This document shows positions 1-5,512 of a DNA stretch of 11,243 nt, one piece after another. The number at the start of each line of letters is the position of its first letter. Position 1 is the first letter of the stretch. The notes beneath the pieces were generated by a model. The model did no database searches. It had not been told where the DNA came from and was given only the letters and a program-made list of their open reading frames with translations. The position numbers and the translations under genes are program-made. The stretch covers positions 1 to 11,243 of the forward strand of contig CAYNSO010000112.1 in NCBI GenBank assembly GCA_964399735.1, written 5' to 3'. Origin of the DNA: Fontivivens sp964399735. GTDB lineage: Bacteria > Zhuqueibacterota > Zhuqueibacteria > Residuimicrobiales > Krinioviventaceae.

Positions 1-810
1 GAAGCCATCCAGGTTGAAAATCATTGTACCATCCCCCAGGTTATTCGCAAGAATCTGGCTCAGAAAATCGATGCAAATATTGCCGTAACGAATGCCAGCT
101 GCGGAAGATGGAATCCAAATCACTACTACCTGGAAACGCAACAACTGGCCCCCAGGCAGTATGATTTGGCTATTATTTTTTTGTATGCCGGCAATGACGT
201 CGTTTCCCAAAAAATGGAAAAGTTTCCTCCGCTACAGCTTCATGTGCATCGTTTAAGAGTTCCCGGCTGTTTTTCTTTCCAGGAAATAAAGGCGGCAATT
301 CTTTATCCTTTCAATGAATTATTAGAAAGTCATTCTCATCTGTACATGTTACTCAAAAAAAGAACCAAATGGCTGCGCATGAAATGGGGACTGTCTCCGT
401 ATTACATTCCGGAAGTGGTGACGACTAGAATGCAAACATCATCGTGTTGGGCAACCACTACGGAGATATGTAAATCGATACGGGATGAATTTGCACGGTT
501 TAGTACGCCATGTTTTTTTGTGTTGATCCCGATTGATTTTCAAACCGATGTGCGCATTTTTGATGCTTATGTCAAGTCCCTTGATGTTGATACCACTTTG
601 GTAGACCTGGAGCAGCCGCAAGCGATTTTACATGGCTTATTCGCGGCTTCATCCTTATCCCTGGTCGATCCACTTGAGGAAATGCGCGCACAGGTTAAGG
701 CGGGCAAACAGTTGTATGGCTTTATCGATTCGCATTTGAATAAAGAAGGCCACAAGGCTTTAGCTGAGTATATTGAACCACAGATAAAGGAATTTTTATT
801 AGTAAAGTAA
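1..810 (+). CDS. SGNH/GDSL-type hydrolase, 5' end outside the window
   Basis: The frame is open from the first base, giving 269 residues of a protein whose N-terminus lies upstream. Two family landmarks are visible. A strand followed by a G-N-D (AIIFLYAGND, residues 57-66) matches the block III Asn region of SGNH hydrolases, preceded by N-A-S-C-G-R, which fits block II. Near the C-terminus, D243-S-H245-L-N followed by E-G-H matches the catalytic Asp/His block V (DxHxN..GH). The nucleophile Ser of block I should lie upstream and cannot be checked. Such enzymes hydrolyse ester bonds in lipids, acetylated polysaccharides or related substrates; this substrate is unknown. An internal TTG at 166 is not the likely start, because family sequence continues upstream of it. 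The downstream spacer carries a hairpin repeat. The family call is fairly secure, the function only general. Confidence 0.75.
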   Translation, partial: EAIQVENHCTIPQVIRKNLAQKIDANIAVTNASCGRWNPNHYYLETQQLAPRQYDLAIIFLYAGNDVVSQKMEKFPPLQLHVHRLRVPGCFSFQEIKAAILYPFNELLESHSHLYMLLKKRTKWLRMKWGLSPYYIPEVVTTRMQTSSCWATTTEICKSIRDEFARFSTPCFFVLIPIDFQTDVRIFDAYVKSLDVDTTLVDLEQPQAILHGLFAASSLSLVDPLEEMRAQVKAGKQLYGFIDSHLNKEGHKALAEYIEPQIKEFLLVK

Positions 811-836
811 TTAGCCGTGATGACCAATACGCCCGA

Positions 837-871
837 TTATTACCTCGTTCTCCATTTCCTGATTGGAAACG
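837..871. repeat. Dispersed hairpin repeat, copy 1 (degenerate)
   Basis: TTATTACCTC is followed by an imperfect CGTTC...GAAACG stem-loop (846-871). It matches copy 2 at 1552-1588 in both the leader and the stem, and it resembles the perfect copy at 11024-11049. It begins 27 bases after the SGNH gene stop. Confidence 0.65.
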
Positions 872-921
872 GAATAAAAGTTAGTAGAGGGGGAGACAGC
901 ATTCTATAAAAACAAAAAATA

Positions 922-952
922 TTGACATTGTATATACAATACATTATATTTG
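922..952 (+). promoter_or_regulatory. Promoter and operator of the BrnT-like toxin-antitoxin operon
   Basis: A perfect -35 TTGACA (922-927) is followed by a 17-base spacer and TATATT (945-950). The same place also reads TATATTTG (945-952), which fits the Bacteroidota -7 consensus TAnnTTTG. A perfect 14-bp palindrome, ATTGTATATACAAT (927-940), sits in the spacer, where an RHH antitoxin or toxin-antitoxin complex would be expected to bind and autorepress. Transcription would begin close to the ATG at 959, so the mRNA may be leaderless. The binding role is inferred. Confidence 0.7.
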
Positions 953-958
953 AATGTT

Positions 959-1234
959 ATGAATATTTTATGGGATAAAATTAAAAATAACTGGCTCATT
1001 TTAAATCGTGGAATTTCATTTGAAGAAGTTTCTGAAAGATTAATGGATGGAGATTATATAGAAATATTAAAAAATCCATCAAGAGAAAACCAATTTTATT
1101 TTATTATGGATATTGACAAATACATCTGGGTTATTCCGTTTCTTTTAACTGAAAACGAACAAATTGTTTTAAAAACTGCTTTCCCAAGTCGCAAGTTTCA
1201 AAAAAAATATGGTGATAAAAATGAAAACCAATAA
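959..1234 (+). CDS. BrnT-family toxin (type II toxin-antitoxin)
   Basis: This 91-residue protein opens with ILWDKIKNNWLILNRGISFEEV, resembling the BrnT signature (WD..KN....RGISFEEV). It ends with LKTAFPSRKFQKKY, like the conserved basic C-terminus of the family. BrnT toxins have a RelE-like fold and act as ribonucleases that block translation until bound by a paired antitoxin. I place the start at ATG 959. An upstream in-frame TTG at 950 overlaps the -10 element, and no ribosome binding site is visible for either. The 3' end overlaps the antitoxin gene, giving toxin-first order and tight translational coupling as in brnTA. The pair is isolated, with its own promoter and flanking repeats. The closest relatives may form a sub-branch distinct from Brucella BrnT, so no gene symbol is assigned. 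Confidence 0.72.
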   Translation: MNILWDKIKNNWLILNRGISFEEVSERLMDGDYIEILKNPSRENQFYFIMDIDKYIWVIPFLLTENEQIVLKTAFPSRKFQKKYGDKNENQ

Positions 1235-1520
1235 ATTACTGGCTGATGAAAAGGCGATTGAGGATATGATTGATGAACTTGTGCCTGCTTCAGGAGAAAA
1301 GCGCAAAAAGATAGAAAATATCCTGGCACAAGCCGGGAAGAATAAATCAATCAGTTTGAGAATTTCGAGCTTTGCTTTGGAAAAACTAAAGGAAAAAGCA
1401 CAAAGCGAAGGGATCCCTTATCAAACCTTGATTAATTCTATTCTGCACAAATATATCACCAATCAATTATACGATAAAGAACAAATTATCAAATCTATAA
1501 AATTGCTTTCCGGGGAATGA
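1221..1520 (+). CDS. Ribbon-helix-helix antitoxin (BrnA/CopG-like)
   Basis: This 99-residue protein has an acidic/charged N-terminal half and a C-terminal RHH-like segment (about residues 42-82): SISLRISSFALEKLKEKA followed by GIPYQTLINSILHKY. This pattern is typical of antitoxins paired with BrnT-like toxins. In the family, the RHH part dimerises and binds the operon operator and another part wraps the toxin. An ATG at 1209 is possible, but ATG 1221 is preferred because GGTGA (1211-1215) lies at suitable distance. The gene overlaps the toxin gene by 14 bases. It ends in TGA, unlike the TAA/TAG stops of most neighbours. The promoter palindrome at 927-940 is the likely operator. The role as antitoxin rests on position and motif together. 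Confidence 0.78.
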   Translation: MKTNKLLADEKAIEDMIDELVPASGEKRKKIENILAQAGKNKSISLRISSFALEKLKEKAQSEGIPYQTLINSILHKYITNQLYDKEQIIKSIKLLSGE

Positions 1521-1551
1521 TCTTGCGGGCTTTACCAGTCACGCCGCTTAT

Positions 1552-1588
1552 TTATTACCTCATTCCCAATCTTCTGATTTGGAGCACG
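1552..1588. repeat. Dispersed hairpin repeat, copy 2 (degenerate)
   Basis: TTATTACCTC is followed by CATTCCCAATC, a short loop, and GATTTGGAGCACG. The leader and most stem bases match copy 1 (837-871) in the same orientation. It begins 31 bases after the antitoxin stop, so the two copies bracket the toxin-antitoxin pair. Confidence 0.65.
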
Positions 1589-1675
1589 CTTGAAAGCGCC
1601 TCAGGGCAGTAAAGCATGAATTTAATAAATAACTACTAGTTGAACACACTTTAAAATGAATCACCAGGCGGAATT

Positions 1676-2509
1676 ATGACGGACAGCGATCAACAGGAAC
1701 TACTCGAAAAACTATGTAACGGGGACAAGTCAAGTTTCGATCTCTTGTATCAAACCTACAGCGCTCAGGTATATACCCTGGCTTTTCGGATGCTGGGCAA
1801 TAAAGAAGAAGCCCAGGATATTACCCAGGAAACCTTTATCCAGGTGTTTAACAATATCCGGCAATTTAAAGGGGATTGCCAACTGTACACGTGGGTCTAT
1901 ACAATAGCAAAAAATTTATGCTATCGCGCTTTACAAAATAGAAAGAAAAGTTCTTTTCACTCCCTTGAAACTCTTGTCCATTCAGCAAGCCACGAGACCG
2001 GCAGCGACTATACCGGGATGGAGAAAAAATTGCTAACCGACCAGGTGAAAGAGGGCTGCCTGGCAGGACTGTTATGCTGCCTGTCTCTGCAACAGCGCAT
2101 CGCTTTTATATTACATATCCTGTTAGGATTACCTGTTAAGGAAATAGCAAAAATTATAGAAAAATCCGAAGGGGCAACCAAAGTACTGGTGCATCGCGCC
2201 CGACAAAATCTAAAAAATTACCTGTGCAGCAATTGTTCTTTGTACAATGCCGGTAATCCCTGTCATTGTGAAAATTTAATCGATTTTTCTCTCAAACAGG
2301 GATGGATCGCCAGACCCGCCGGGGATGAATCACACCAGGAAAATACAATTGACACACGAGTTATAGCTCAGGAAATTGAAGGGATCAGAAGAATCGCTCT
2401 TTTATATAGAGACCTTGCCGAAAAACAACCACCCGGGGATTTGCAGCAGCAGATCAAACAAGTGATACAAAACAAAGACTGGCAAATATTTCAAACGCAT
2501 AAAGTGTAA
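1676..2509 (+). CDS. ECF-type RNA polymerase sigma factor with Cys-rich C-terminal tail
   Basis: This 277-residue protein is longer than the usual ~190 of ECF factors. Residues 20-92 are sigma region 2 (FDLLYQTYSAQVYTLAFRML, then EEAQDITQETFIQVF, and the W73 motif YTWVYTIAKN), which binds core polymerase and the -10 element. Residues 124-183 are region 4 (LSLQQRIAFILH, LPVKEIAKIIE, the EGATKVLVHRAR helix), which binds the -35. The extra ~95 residues begin with C184-x2-C187 and C196-x-C198, a plausible metal or redox site, followed by FSLKQGWI and a charged helical tail ending in Q/K-rich sequence. The start is ATG 1676 with AGGCGG just upstream. It heads an apparent operon with an RHH gene and a DUF3303-like gene. 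No membrane anti-sigma factor is adjacent, so the tail may carry the sensing role; that is inference. Confidence 0.9.
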   Translation: MTDSDQQELLEKLCNGDKSSFDLLYQTYSAQVYTLAFRMLGNKEEAQDITQETFIQVFNNIRQFKGDCQLYTWVYTIAKNLCYRALQNRKKSSFHSLETLVHSASHETGSDYTGMEKKLLTDQVKEGCLAGLLCCLSLQQRIAFILHILLGLPVKEIAKIIEKSEGATKVLVHRARQNLKNYLCSNCSLYNAGNPCHCENLIDFSLKQGWIARPAGDESHQENTIDTRVIAQEIEGIRRIALLYRDLAEKQPPGDLQQQIKQVIQNKDWQIFQTHKV

Positions 2510-2515
2510 CCTTTT

Positions 2516-2556
2516 TTTCGTTCAGGACTCTAACCATGAAAATAACCTGAACGAAA
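2516..2556 (+). promoter_or_regulatory. Stem-loop abutting the RBS of the small RHH gene
   Basis: TTTCGTTCAGG (2516-2526) and CCTGAACGAAA (2546-2556) form a perfect 11-bp stem with a 19-base loop. The right arm ends on the first base of AGGAGG (2556-2561), the ribosome binding site of the next gene. A CCTTTTTTT tract just 5' of the left arm (2510-2518) could slide to pair with AAAGG. The structure sits between the sigma gene stop and the RHH gene, so it may control translation or processing. It is not a standard terminator, since no U tract follows the right arm. Confidence 0.6.
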
Positions 2557-2569
2557 GGAGGTGAAACTT

Positions 2570-2731
2570 TTGAATGCCAAAGTTAAACAGGAAGTAAAAT
2601 GTATTGCCGTACAACTTCCGGTTCATCTTGTGCAAAAACTGGATGAATACAAGCAAAAGGCGGGGAAAAGTAAAAATGAAATACTTGTCGAATTCATTGC
2701 CAACGGTCTGAACTCTAAAACTGAGGAGTAG
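2570..2731 (+). CDS. Small ribbon-helix-helix (CopG-like) protein, TTG start
   Basis: This 53-residue protein reads CIAVQLPVHLVQKLDEYKQK, then AGKSKNEILVEFIANGL. That is the strand-helix-helix pattern of RHH DNA-binding proteins: a hydrophobic alternating strand, LP turn, then a second helix after a K-S/T-x-x-E cap. The start is TTG 2570, the only well-placed initiator after a perfect AGGAGG (2556-2561) at 8 bases. A GTG at 2561 is in frame but overlaps the ribosome binding site. The gene lies 60 bases after the sigma gene and 6 bases before the DUF3303-like gene, so all three are probably co-transcribed. RHH proteins normally act as dimeric repressors or antitoxins. No toxin partner is evident, so regulation of its own operon is the simplest guess. 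Confidence 0.72.
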   Translation: MNAKVKQEVKCIAVQLPVHLVQKLDEYKQKAGKSKNEILVEFIANGLNSKTEE

Positions 2732-2737
2732 TATACC

Positions 2738-3016
2738 ATGTTATTTTTTGTCAAGGTACGGATAGATTTAAAAAAAATGCCCGAAATGGGCGCTAAACTG
2801 TCAAGCGGGGAGCTTGATAAAAGTCCAATTCTTTCAACTTTTTGTATTGCCGATGATCCATCAGTAGGCCTGAACATCTGGGAGGCGGAAAGCCGGGACG
2901 ATTTTGAAAAGAAATTTGCGCCGCACAAAGAGTATTATGCGCAAGTCATGGAAGTTACGCCGGTGATAACAGCCAAAGAAGCCCAACAATTGTTAATGAA
3001 ACAAATAGCCGGGTAA
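2738..3016 (+). CDS. DUF3303-like small protein
   Basis: This 92-residue protein has a strong ribosome binding site (GAGGAG, 2723-2728, inside the end of the RHH gene). It begins with a beta strand (MLFFVKVRIDL) and contains GLNIWEAESRDDFEKKFAPHKEYY and VMEVTPVITAKEAQQLL. This order of strand, helix, strand with W-E-A-E-S, helix, and final strand is what I recall from DUF3303-like proteins of the ferredoxin-like, dimeric alpha-beta barrel fold. No catalytic residues are recognisable. The protein is probably a small cytosolic dimer; the substrate, if any, is unknown. It is the last gene of the sigma operon, so it could modify or sense something linked to the sigma factor. The family label is from memory of sequence pattern and is moderate in certainty. 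Confidence 0.6.
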   Translation: MLFFVKVRIDLKKMPEMGAKLSSGELDKSPILSTFCIADDPSVGLNIWEAESRDDFEKKFAPHKEYYAQVMEVTPVITAKEAQQLLMKQIAG

Positions 3017-3020
3017 ATAT

Positions 3021-3036
3021 AATTGTACAATTGTAC
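3021..3036. promoter_or_regulatory. Tandem AATTGTAC palindromic site
   Basis: The 8-mer AATTGTAC occurs twice head to tail (3021-3028, 3029-3036), which creates overlapping perfect palindromes (AATTGTACAATT and GTACAATTGTAC). It lies 5 bases after the DUF3303-like gene stop. It may be a protein binding site. No terminator-like U tract follows. Confidence 0.35.
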
Positions 3037-3164
3037 GAGTGGCGTCCACCTGGGAGCGAGTACTGCTAAAATGAACTGTGCTATGAATTGGTTAAATTGT
3101 AGTAAAGGATGAATTTGCGGTGAGGTGGACTCTACTTTGATACACCCGATTTTTCATTTATCTC

Positions 3165-3191
3165 TTGACATTTAACGAGAAGCGTTATAAA
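3165..3191 (+). promoter_or_regulatory. Promoter of the higBA locus
   Basis: TTGACA (3165-3170) is followed by TATAAA (3186-3191) with a 15-base spacer, or by a weaker TAAATT (3188-3193) at 17. A small inverted repeat, TAACG-AGAAG-CGTTA (3173-3187), lies between the elements, where HigA would be expected to bind and autorepress. The toxin ATG follows at 3199. Confidence 0.55.
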
Positions 3192-3198
3192 TTGTAAC

Positions 3199-3480
3199 AT
3201 GATCAAATCATTTAAATGTAAAGAAACCGAAAAAATATTTAATCGTAATTACTCGAACAAGTTTTCCGATAATGTCAGTGAATTGGCATTTCGAAAATTA
3301 AGAGTGTGAAACCGGGCATTATTATTGAATGATTTAAAAGTTCCTCCCGGCAATAGGCTGGAAAAGTTAAAAGGCGAGCGAGCCGGGCAATTTAGTATTC
3401 GCATCAATGACCAATACCGAATTTGTTTCAACTGGTCCGGTCAGGATGCTTTTGATGTTGAAATTGTTGATTACCATTAG
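3199..3480 (+). pseudogene. higB: HigB-type (RelE superfamily) toxin interrupted by an in-frame TGA
   Basis: Translated from ATG 3199 to TAG 3478, one frame covers a full HigB. It begins MIKSFKCKETEKIF, passes through FRKLRV and NRALLLNDLKVPPGNRLEKLKG, and ends QFSIRINDQYRICFNW...DVEIVDYH. These are the conserved segments of the host-inhibition mRNA endonuclease family, including the basic RI..QYRICF strand near the active site. A single TGA at 3307-3309 replaces codon 37, between LRV and NRA. No frameshift is present. Neighbouring genes use TGG for Trp and the antitoxin gene at 1221-1520 stops at TGA, so recoding is unlikely. A truncated 36-residue N-terminal piece, or restart after the stop, would lose part of the fold. 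The toxin is probably inactive, although a sequencing error of one base would give the same picture. Confidence 0.85.
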
Positions 3481-3490
3481 AGAGTAAAAG

Positions 3491-3793
3491 ATGGAAAAAA
3501 AGATACCTCCTGTCCATCCCGGTGAAATTCTTTTAAAAGAATTTCTTGAACCGATGGGCATCAGTCAAAATCGTTTGGCGCTGGCTATACGGGTGCCGGC
3601 GCGGCGGATCAATGAAATAGTGTTGAGAACACGCCGCATTACGCCGGACACGGCATTACGACTGGCACAATATTTCCAAATGTCCCCGCAATTTTGGCTG
3701 GGTTTGCAAATGGATTATGACCTTGATGTTGCCGATGATCTGCTTGCCGGAAAAATCCAAAAGGAAGTCATTGCTTATCAGAAAGCTGGATAA
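3491..3793 (+). CDS. higA: HigA-type antitoxin (XRE-family HTH)
   Basis: This 100-residue protein matches HigA closely: VHPGEILLKEFLEPMGISQNRLA at the start, then VPARRINEIV, RRITPDTALRLAQYF, and SPQFWLGLQMDYDLDVA. The XRE helix-turn-helix covers about residues 24-60, with the recognition helix in PARRINEIVL. The C-terminal part ends in KEVIAYQKAG. In the family it binds HigB and represses the operon. It lies 10 bases downstream of the toxin frame, in toxin-first higBA order, with a GAGAG ribosome binding site (3480-3484). The reading frame is intact and all expected motifs are present, although its partner is interrupted. It may persist as a stand-alone repressor or as protection against related HigB toxins elsewhere; that is inference. 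Confidence 0.92.
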   Translation: MEKKIPPVHPGEILLKEFLEPMGISQNRLALAIRVPARRINEIVLRTRRITPDTALRLAQYFQMSPQFWLGLQMDYDLDVADDLLAGKIQKEVIAYQKAG

Positions 3794-3856
3794 AGATTCC
3801 ACCGGCCACTTTATGCAAACATTAATTTTCAACATTAGTAGCTGGATAAAATAATA

Positions 3857-4270
3857 ATGAAAATGCCCGAAACAATTCCGGATTATTTCCTGGCGCCGTG
3901 CGGTGTGAATTGCTTTGTATGTTACGTTCATTTGAAAAAGGTCAAGCCTTGTAACGGCTGCCTGGGAGATGATAACAATAAACCGGAGCGCTGTAAATCC
4001 TGCAAGATAAAAAACTGCGCAGTTGATAAAGGATATACCCGCTGTTATGAATGCAGTACATACCCCTGCGCTGATAGCAAACGTCTGGAAAAGAGTTATC
4101 TGCAACGATACCAGGTTGATTTACGGAAAAACTGTGAAATCGCCAATACTCAAAGTATTAGTGCACTGATGAAAAGCGAAATGGTTAAATGGACATGCAG
4201 GAAATGTAATGGCGTTATCAGTCAACATGATAAAATCTGTTCCGAATGCAACGAGATTCATGAAAATTAA
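3857..4270 (+). CDS. DUF3795 cysteine-rich protein
   Basis: This 137-residue protein has 16 cysteines in spaced sets: LAPCGVNCFVC (C15, C19, C22), C32-x2-C35, C46-x2-C49, C54, C63-x2-C66, C71, and a C-terminal zinc-ribbon-like C114-x2-C117 ... C128-x2-C131 with H124. The core (LAPCG.NC...C, GC.G, C..C.IK.CA..KG...CYEC...PC) is the DUF3795 pattern. Members are thought to bind metal, perhaps zinc or an iron-sulfur cluster, but no reaction is established. The start is uncertain between ATG 3857 and ATG 3863; neither has a good ribosome binding site, and both precede the conserved LAPCG. It ends 15 bases before the VOC gene, so the two are probably co-transcribed. Family assignment is firm, function unknown. 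Confidence 0.88.
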   Translation: MKMPETIPDYFLAPCGVNCFVCYVHLKKVKPCNGCLGDDNNKPERCKSCKIKNCAVDKGYTRCYECSTYPCADSKRLEKSYLQRYQVDLRKNCEIANTQSISALMKSEMVKWTCRKCNGVISQHDKICSECNEIHEN

Positions 4271-4285
4271 CTGGAGAGTGATAGA

Positions 4286-4762
4286 ATGAAATATATATGC
4301 GCCCTTGTCGTTGTTAATGATGTACAGAAATCCCGGTATCTGTATGAAAGTATTTTAAAGCAAAAAGTCATAACGGATTTCGGAGAGAATCTGGCTTTTG
4401 CAGGAGGCTTTGCATTACATAAAAAAGCGCACTTTGCCGGGTTGATCAATGACAGGGAAATTACCACACAGTCCAATAACTTTGAGTTGTATTTTGAAGA
4501 GGATGATGTTCCTGGAGTTGCAAAGGAAATTATAAAGCACGGCTTTGAGCTGGTGCATGAACCCCGCGAGCAGCCCTGGCGACAGTTGGTGTTCCGGTTT
4601 TATGATTATGACCATAATATCATTGAAATCGGCGAACGTTTGGAGCATTGTGCTTTTAGATTGTACCGGGAAGGCAAGAGCCTGGACGAAATTGCCAATA
4701 TAACGTACCTGCCTGTTAAAGCTGTAAAAAAGGCTATTGATGAATATAACAAGCCGGAATAA
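4286..4762 (+). CDS. VOC (glyoxalase/bleomycin-resistance fold) protein with C-terminal helical extension
   Basis: This 158-residue protein has GGAGAG at 4273-4278 as ribosome binding site. Residues 1-118 show the VOC layout: ICALVVVNDVQKSRYLYESIL (strand then helix), ENLAFAGGFALH, NNFELYFEEDDVPGVAKEIIKHGFELV (second beta-alpha module), and QLVFRFYDYDHNIIEIGE (final strand, with E114 and E117 where metal ligands often lie). VOC proteins include lyases, dioxygenases and drug-binding proteins, so the chemistry cannot be named. Residues 124-156 form an extra helical tail, LYREGKSLDEIANITYLPVKAVKKAI. It reads like a sigma-70 region 4 or MerR-like helix-turn-helix, which is unusual for a single-domain VOC protein and could be regulatory. 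It follows DUF3795 closely in the same operon. Confidence 0.82.
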   Translation: MKYICALVVVNDVQKSRYLYESILKQKVITDFGENLAFAGGFALHKKAHFAGLINDREITTQSNNFELYFEEDDVPGVAKEIIKHGFELVHEPREQPWRQLVFRFYDYDHNIIEIGERLEHCAFRLYREGKSLDEIANITYLPVKAVKKAIDEYNKPE

Positions 4763-4763
4763 C

Positions 4764-4807
4764 CCGGCAAACATTATCTGCTGCGGATGATTGCGACTTT
4801 TTGCCGG
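4764..4807 (+). terminator. Possible weak terminator after the VOC gene
   Basis: CCGGCAAA (4764-4771) pairs perfectly with TTTGCCGG (4800-4807) around a 28-base loop, directly after the VOC stop. There is no U tract after the stem, so factor-independent termination is doubtful. Confidence 0.25.
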
Positions 4808-4883
4808 TTAAAGCGTTAGTGTAGCATAAACATACCTGGTTTTGTTTCTGCCAGGCTGTATCAAAAGCCTTTTAGTAAAAATA

Positions 4884-4945
4884 ACCCCGATAGGGGTGAG
4901 ATGTCTCTAGAAAACCCAAACCCACAGAACAAACCTGACAGGAGT
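4884..4945. repeat. Possible intergenic repeat with a CCCC/GGGG mini-hairpin
   Basis: ACCCC-GATA-GGGGT (4884-4897) is followed by GAGATGTCTCTAGAAAA. About 50 bases after the first arm comes a weaker echo, ACCTGACAGGAGTGAAAAAAA (4933 onward). The form resembles short repeats common in environmental FCB genomes, from memory. It lies between the convergent VOC and flavodoxin genes. An open frame running through it has no coding features. Confidence 0.35.
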
Positions 4946-4987
4946 GAAAAAAATCTGCAAATCAATACAATTCATTCACCAGATTTG

Positions 4988-5479
4988 TTAATTTTTTCCT
5001 GTAATATAATTCAAAATCTCCGCCGCCCATTGTTCAGCCCGCAGCAGTTCGCCCTCTTTGAGCGGCCCTTCCGATTCTTTTACTCCAAAACCTTCCGGCG
5101 GAACAAGTGCGTCCCCGCCCTTTTTGTGCAATTGTTTGGCAATTTTTCCCGCAGCATAGCCAAAGCGTTTGATAAAAAAGGAACCGACTGATGAATGAAT
5201 ATCCGCCAGGGGAATTCGGGTGTCAAAAGCGGCTGTTTTTACTCCCTTTAATCCTTTGCGCGGGATGCTGTTAATAAAATTATAAGCGGCGGCCGTAGCT
5301 TTAAAGGCGCGGGTGGGTGAGCCTACAAGTAGTAAATCCAGACCCTGCAGGTGCTCCGGCTTTACCTCATTCACCCTCAGTATTTTAATATCTGCTTGCG
5401 TGGCCAGTGAATTGCCGATAGCTTTGGCTATCTGTTCCGTATTGCCGAAAAAGGAATCGTAAATGATCAATGCTTTCAT
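4988..5479 (-). CDS. Flavodoxin family protein
   Basis: This 163-residue protein is the usual length for a flavodoxin. It opens with MKALIIYDSFFGNTEQIAKAI (residues 1-21), the first strand and FMN phosphate-binding loop (S/T-x-x-G-N-T). Strand 3, LDLLLVGSPTRAFKAT (47-62), supplies the loop after VGSPT, and VKTAAFDTRIPL (80-91) is the fourth strand with its isoalloxazine loop. The C-terminal part (GYAAGKIAKQLHKKG, then VKESEGPLKEGELLRAEQWAAEI) ends in a long helix. It should bind FMN and carry electrons or act as a small flavin reductase in the cytosol; the partner is unknown. The start at 5479 has an AAGGT ribosome binding site. It is transcribed alone, convergent with the VOC gene. A palindrome over its promoter suggests repression. 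Confidence 0.88.
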   Translation of the reverse strand: MKALIIYDSFFGNTEQIAKAIGNSLATQADIKILRVNEVKPEHLQGLDLLLVGSPTRAFKATAAAYNFINSIPRKGLKGVKTAAFDTRIPLADIHSSVGSFFIKRFGYAAGKIAKQLHKKGGDALVPPEGFGVKESEGPLKEGELLRAEQWAAEILNYITGKN

Positions 5480-5512
5480 AATTTACCTTGTTTTTTGTTA
5501 TTGGTTGTTAAT

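Noticed and set aside
817..909. 30-codon open frame from GTG 817 through repeat copy 1
   Set aside because: It has no ribosome binding site or protein pattern and coincides with the hairpin repeat.
3044..3130. Inverted repeat GTCCACCT (3044-3051) and AGGTGGAC (3123-3130)
   Set aside because: Only 8 bp with a 71-base gap and no extension; too weak for a structured RNA call.
3307..3309. TGA as a recoded sense codon (Trp or Sec)
   Set aside because: Other genes here, including the 1135-residue protein, use TGG for Trp with no in-frame TGA, and the antitoxin gene at 1221-1520 ends in TGA. HigB is not a selenoprotein family.
3784..3850. Direct repeat AGCTGGATAAA at the higA stop (3784-3794) and before the DUF3795 gene (3840-3850)
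   Set aside because: It could mark a small duplication, but 11 bases without flanking similarity is weak evidence.
3656..4105. 149-codon minus-strand open frame over higA and the DUF3795 gene
   Set aside because: Both plus-strand genes have strong family motifs; the minus-strand product has none.
4901..5191. Plus-strand open frame overlapping the flavodoxin 3' end
   Set aside because: It starts inside a probable repeat and runs antisense to the flavodoxin; its residues show no domain pattern.
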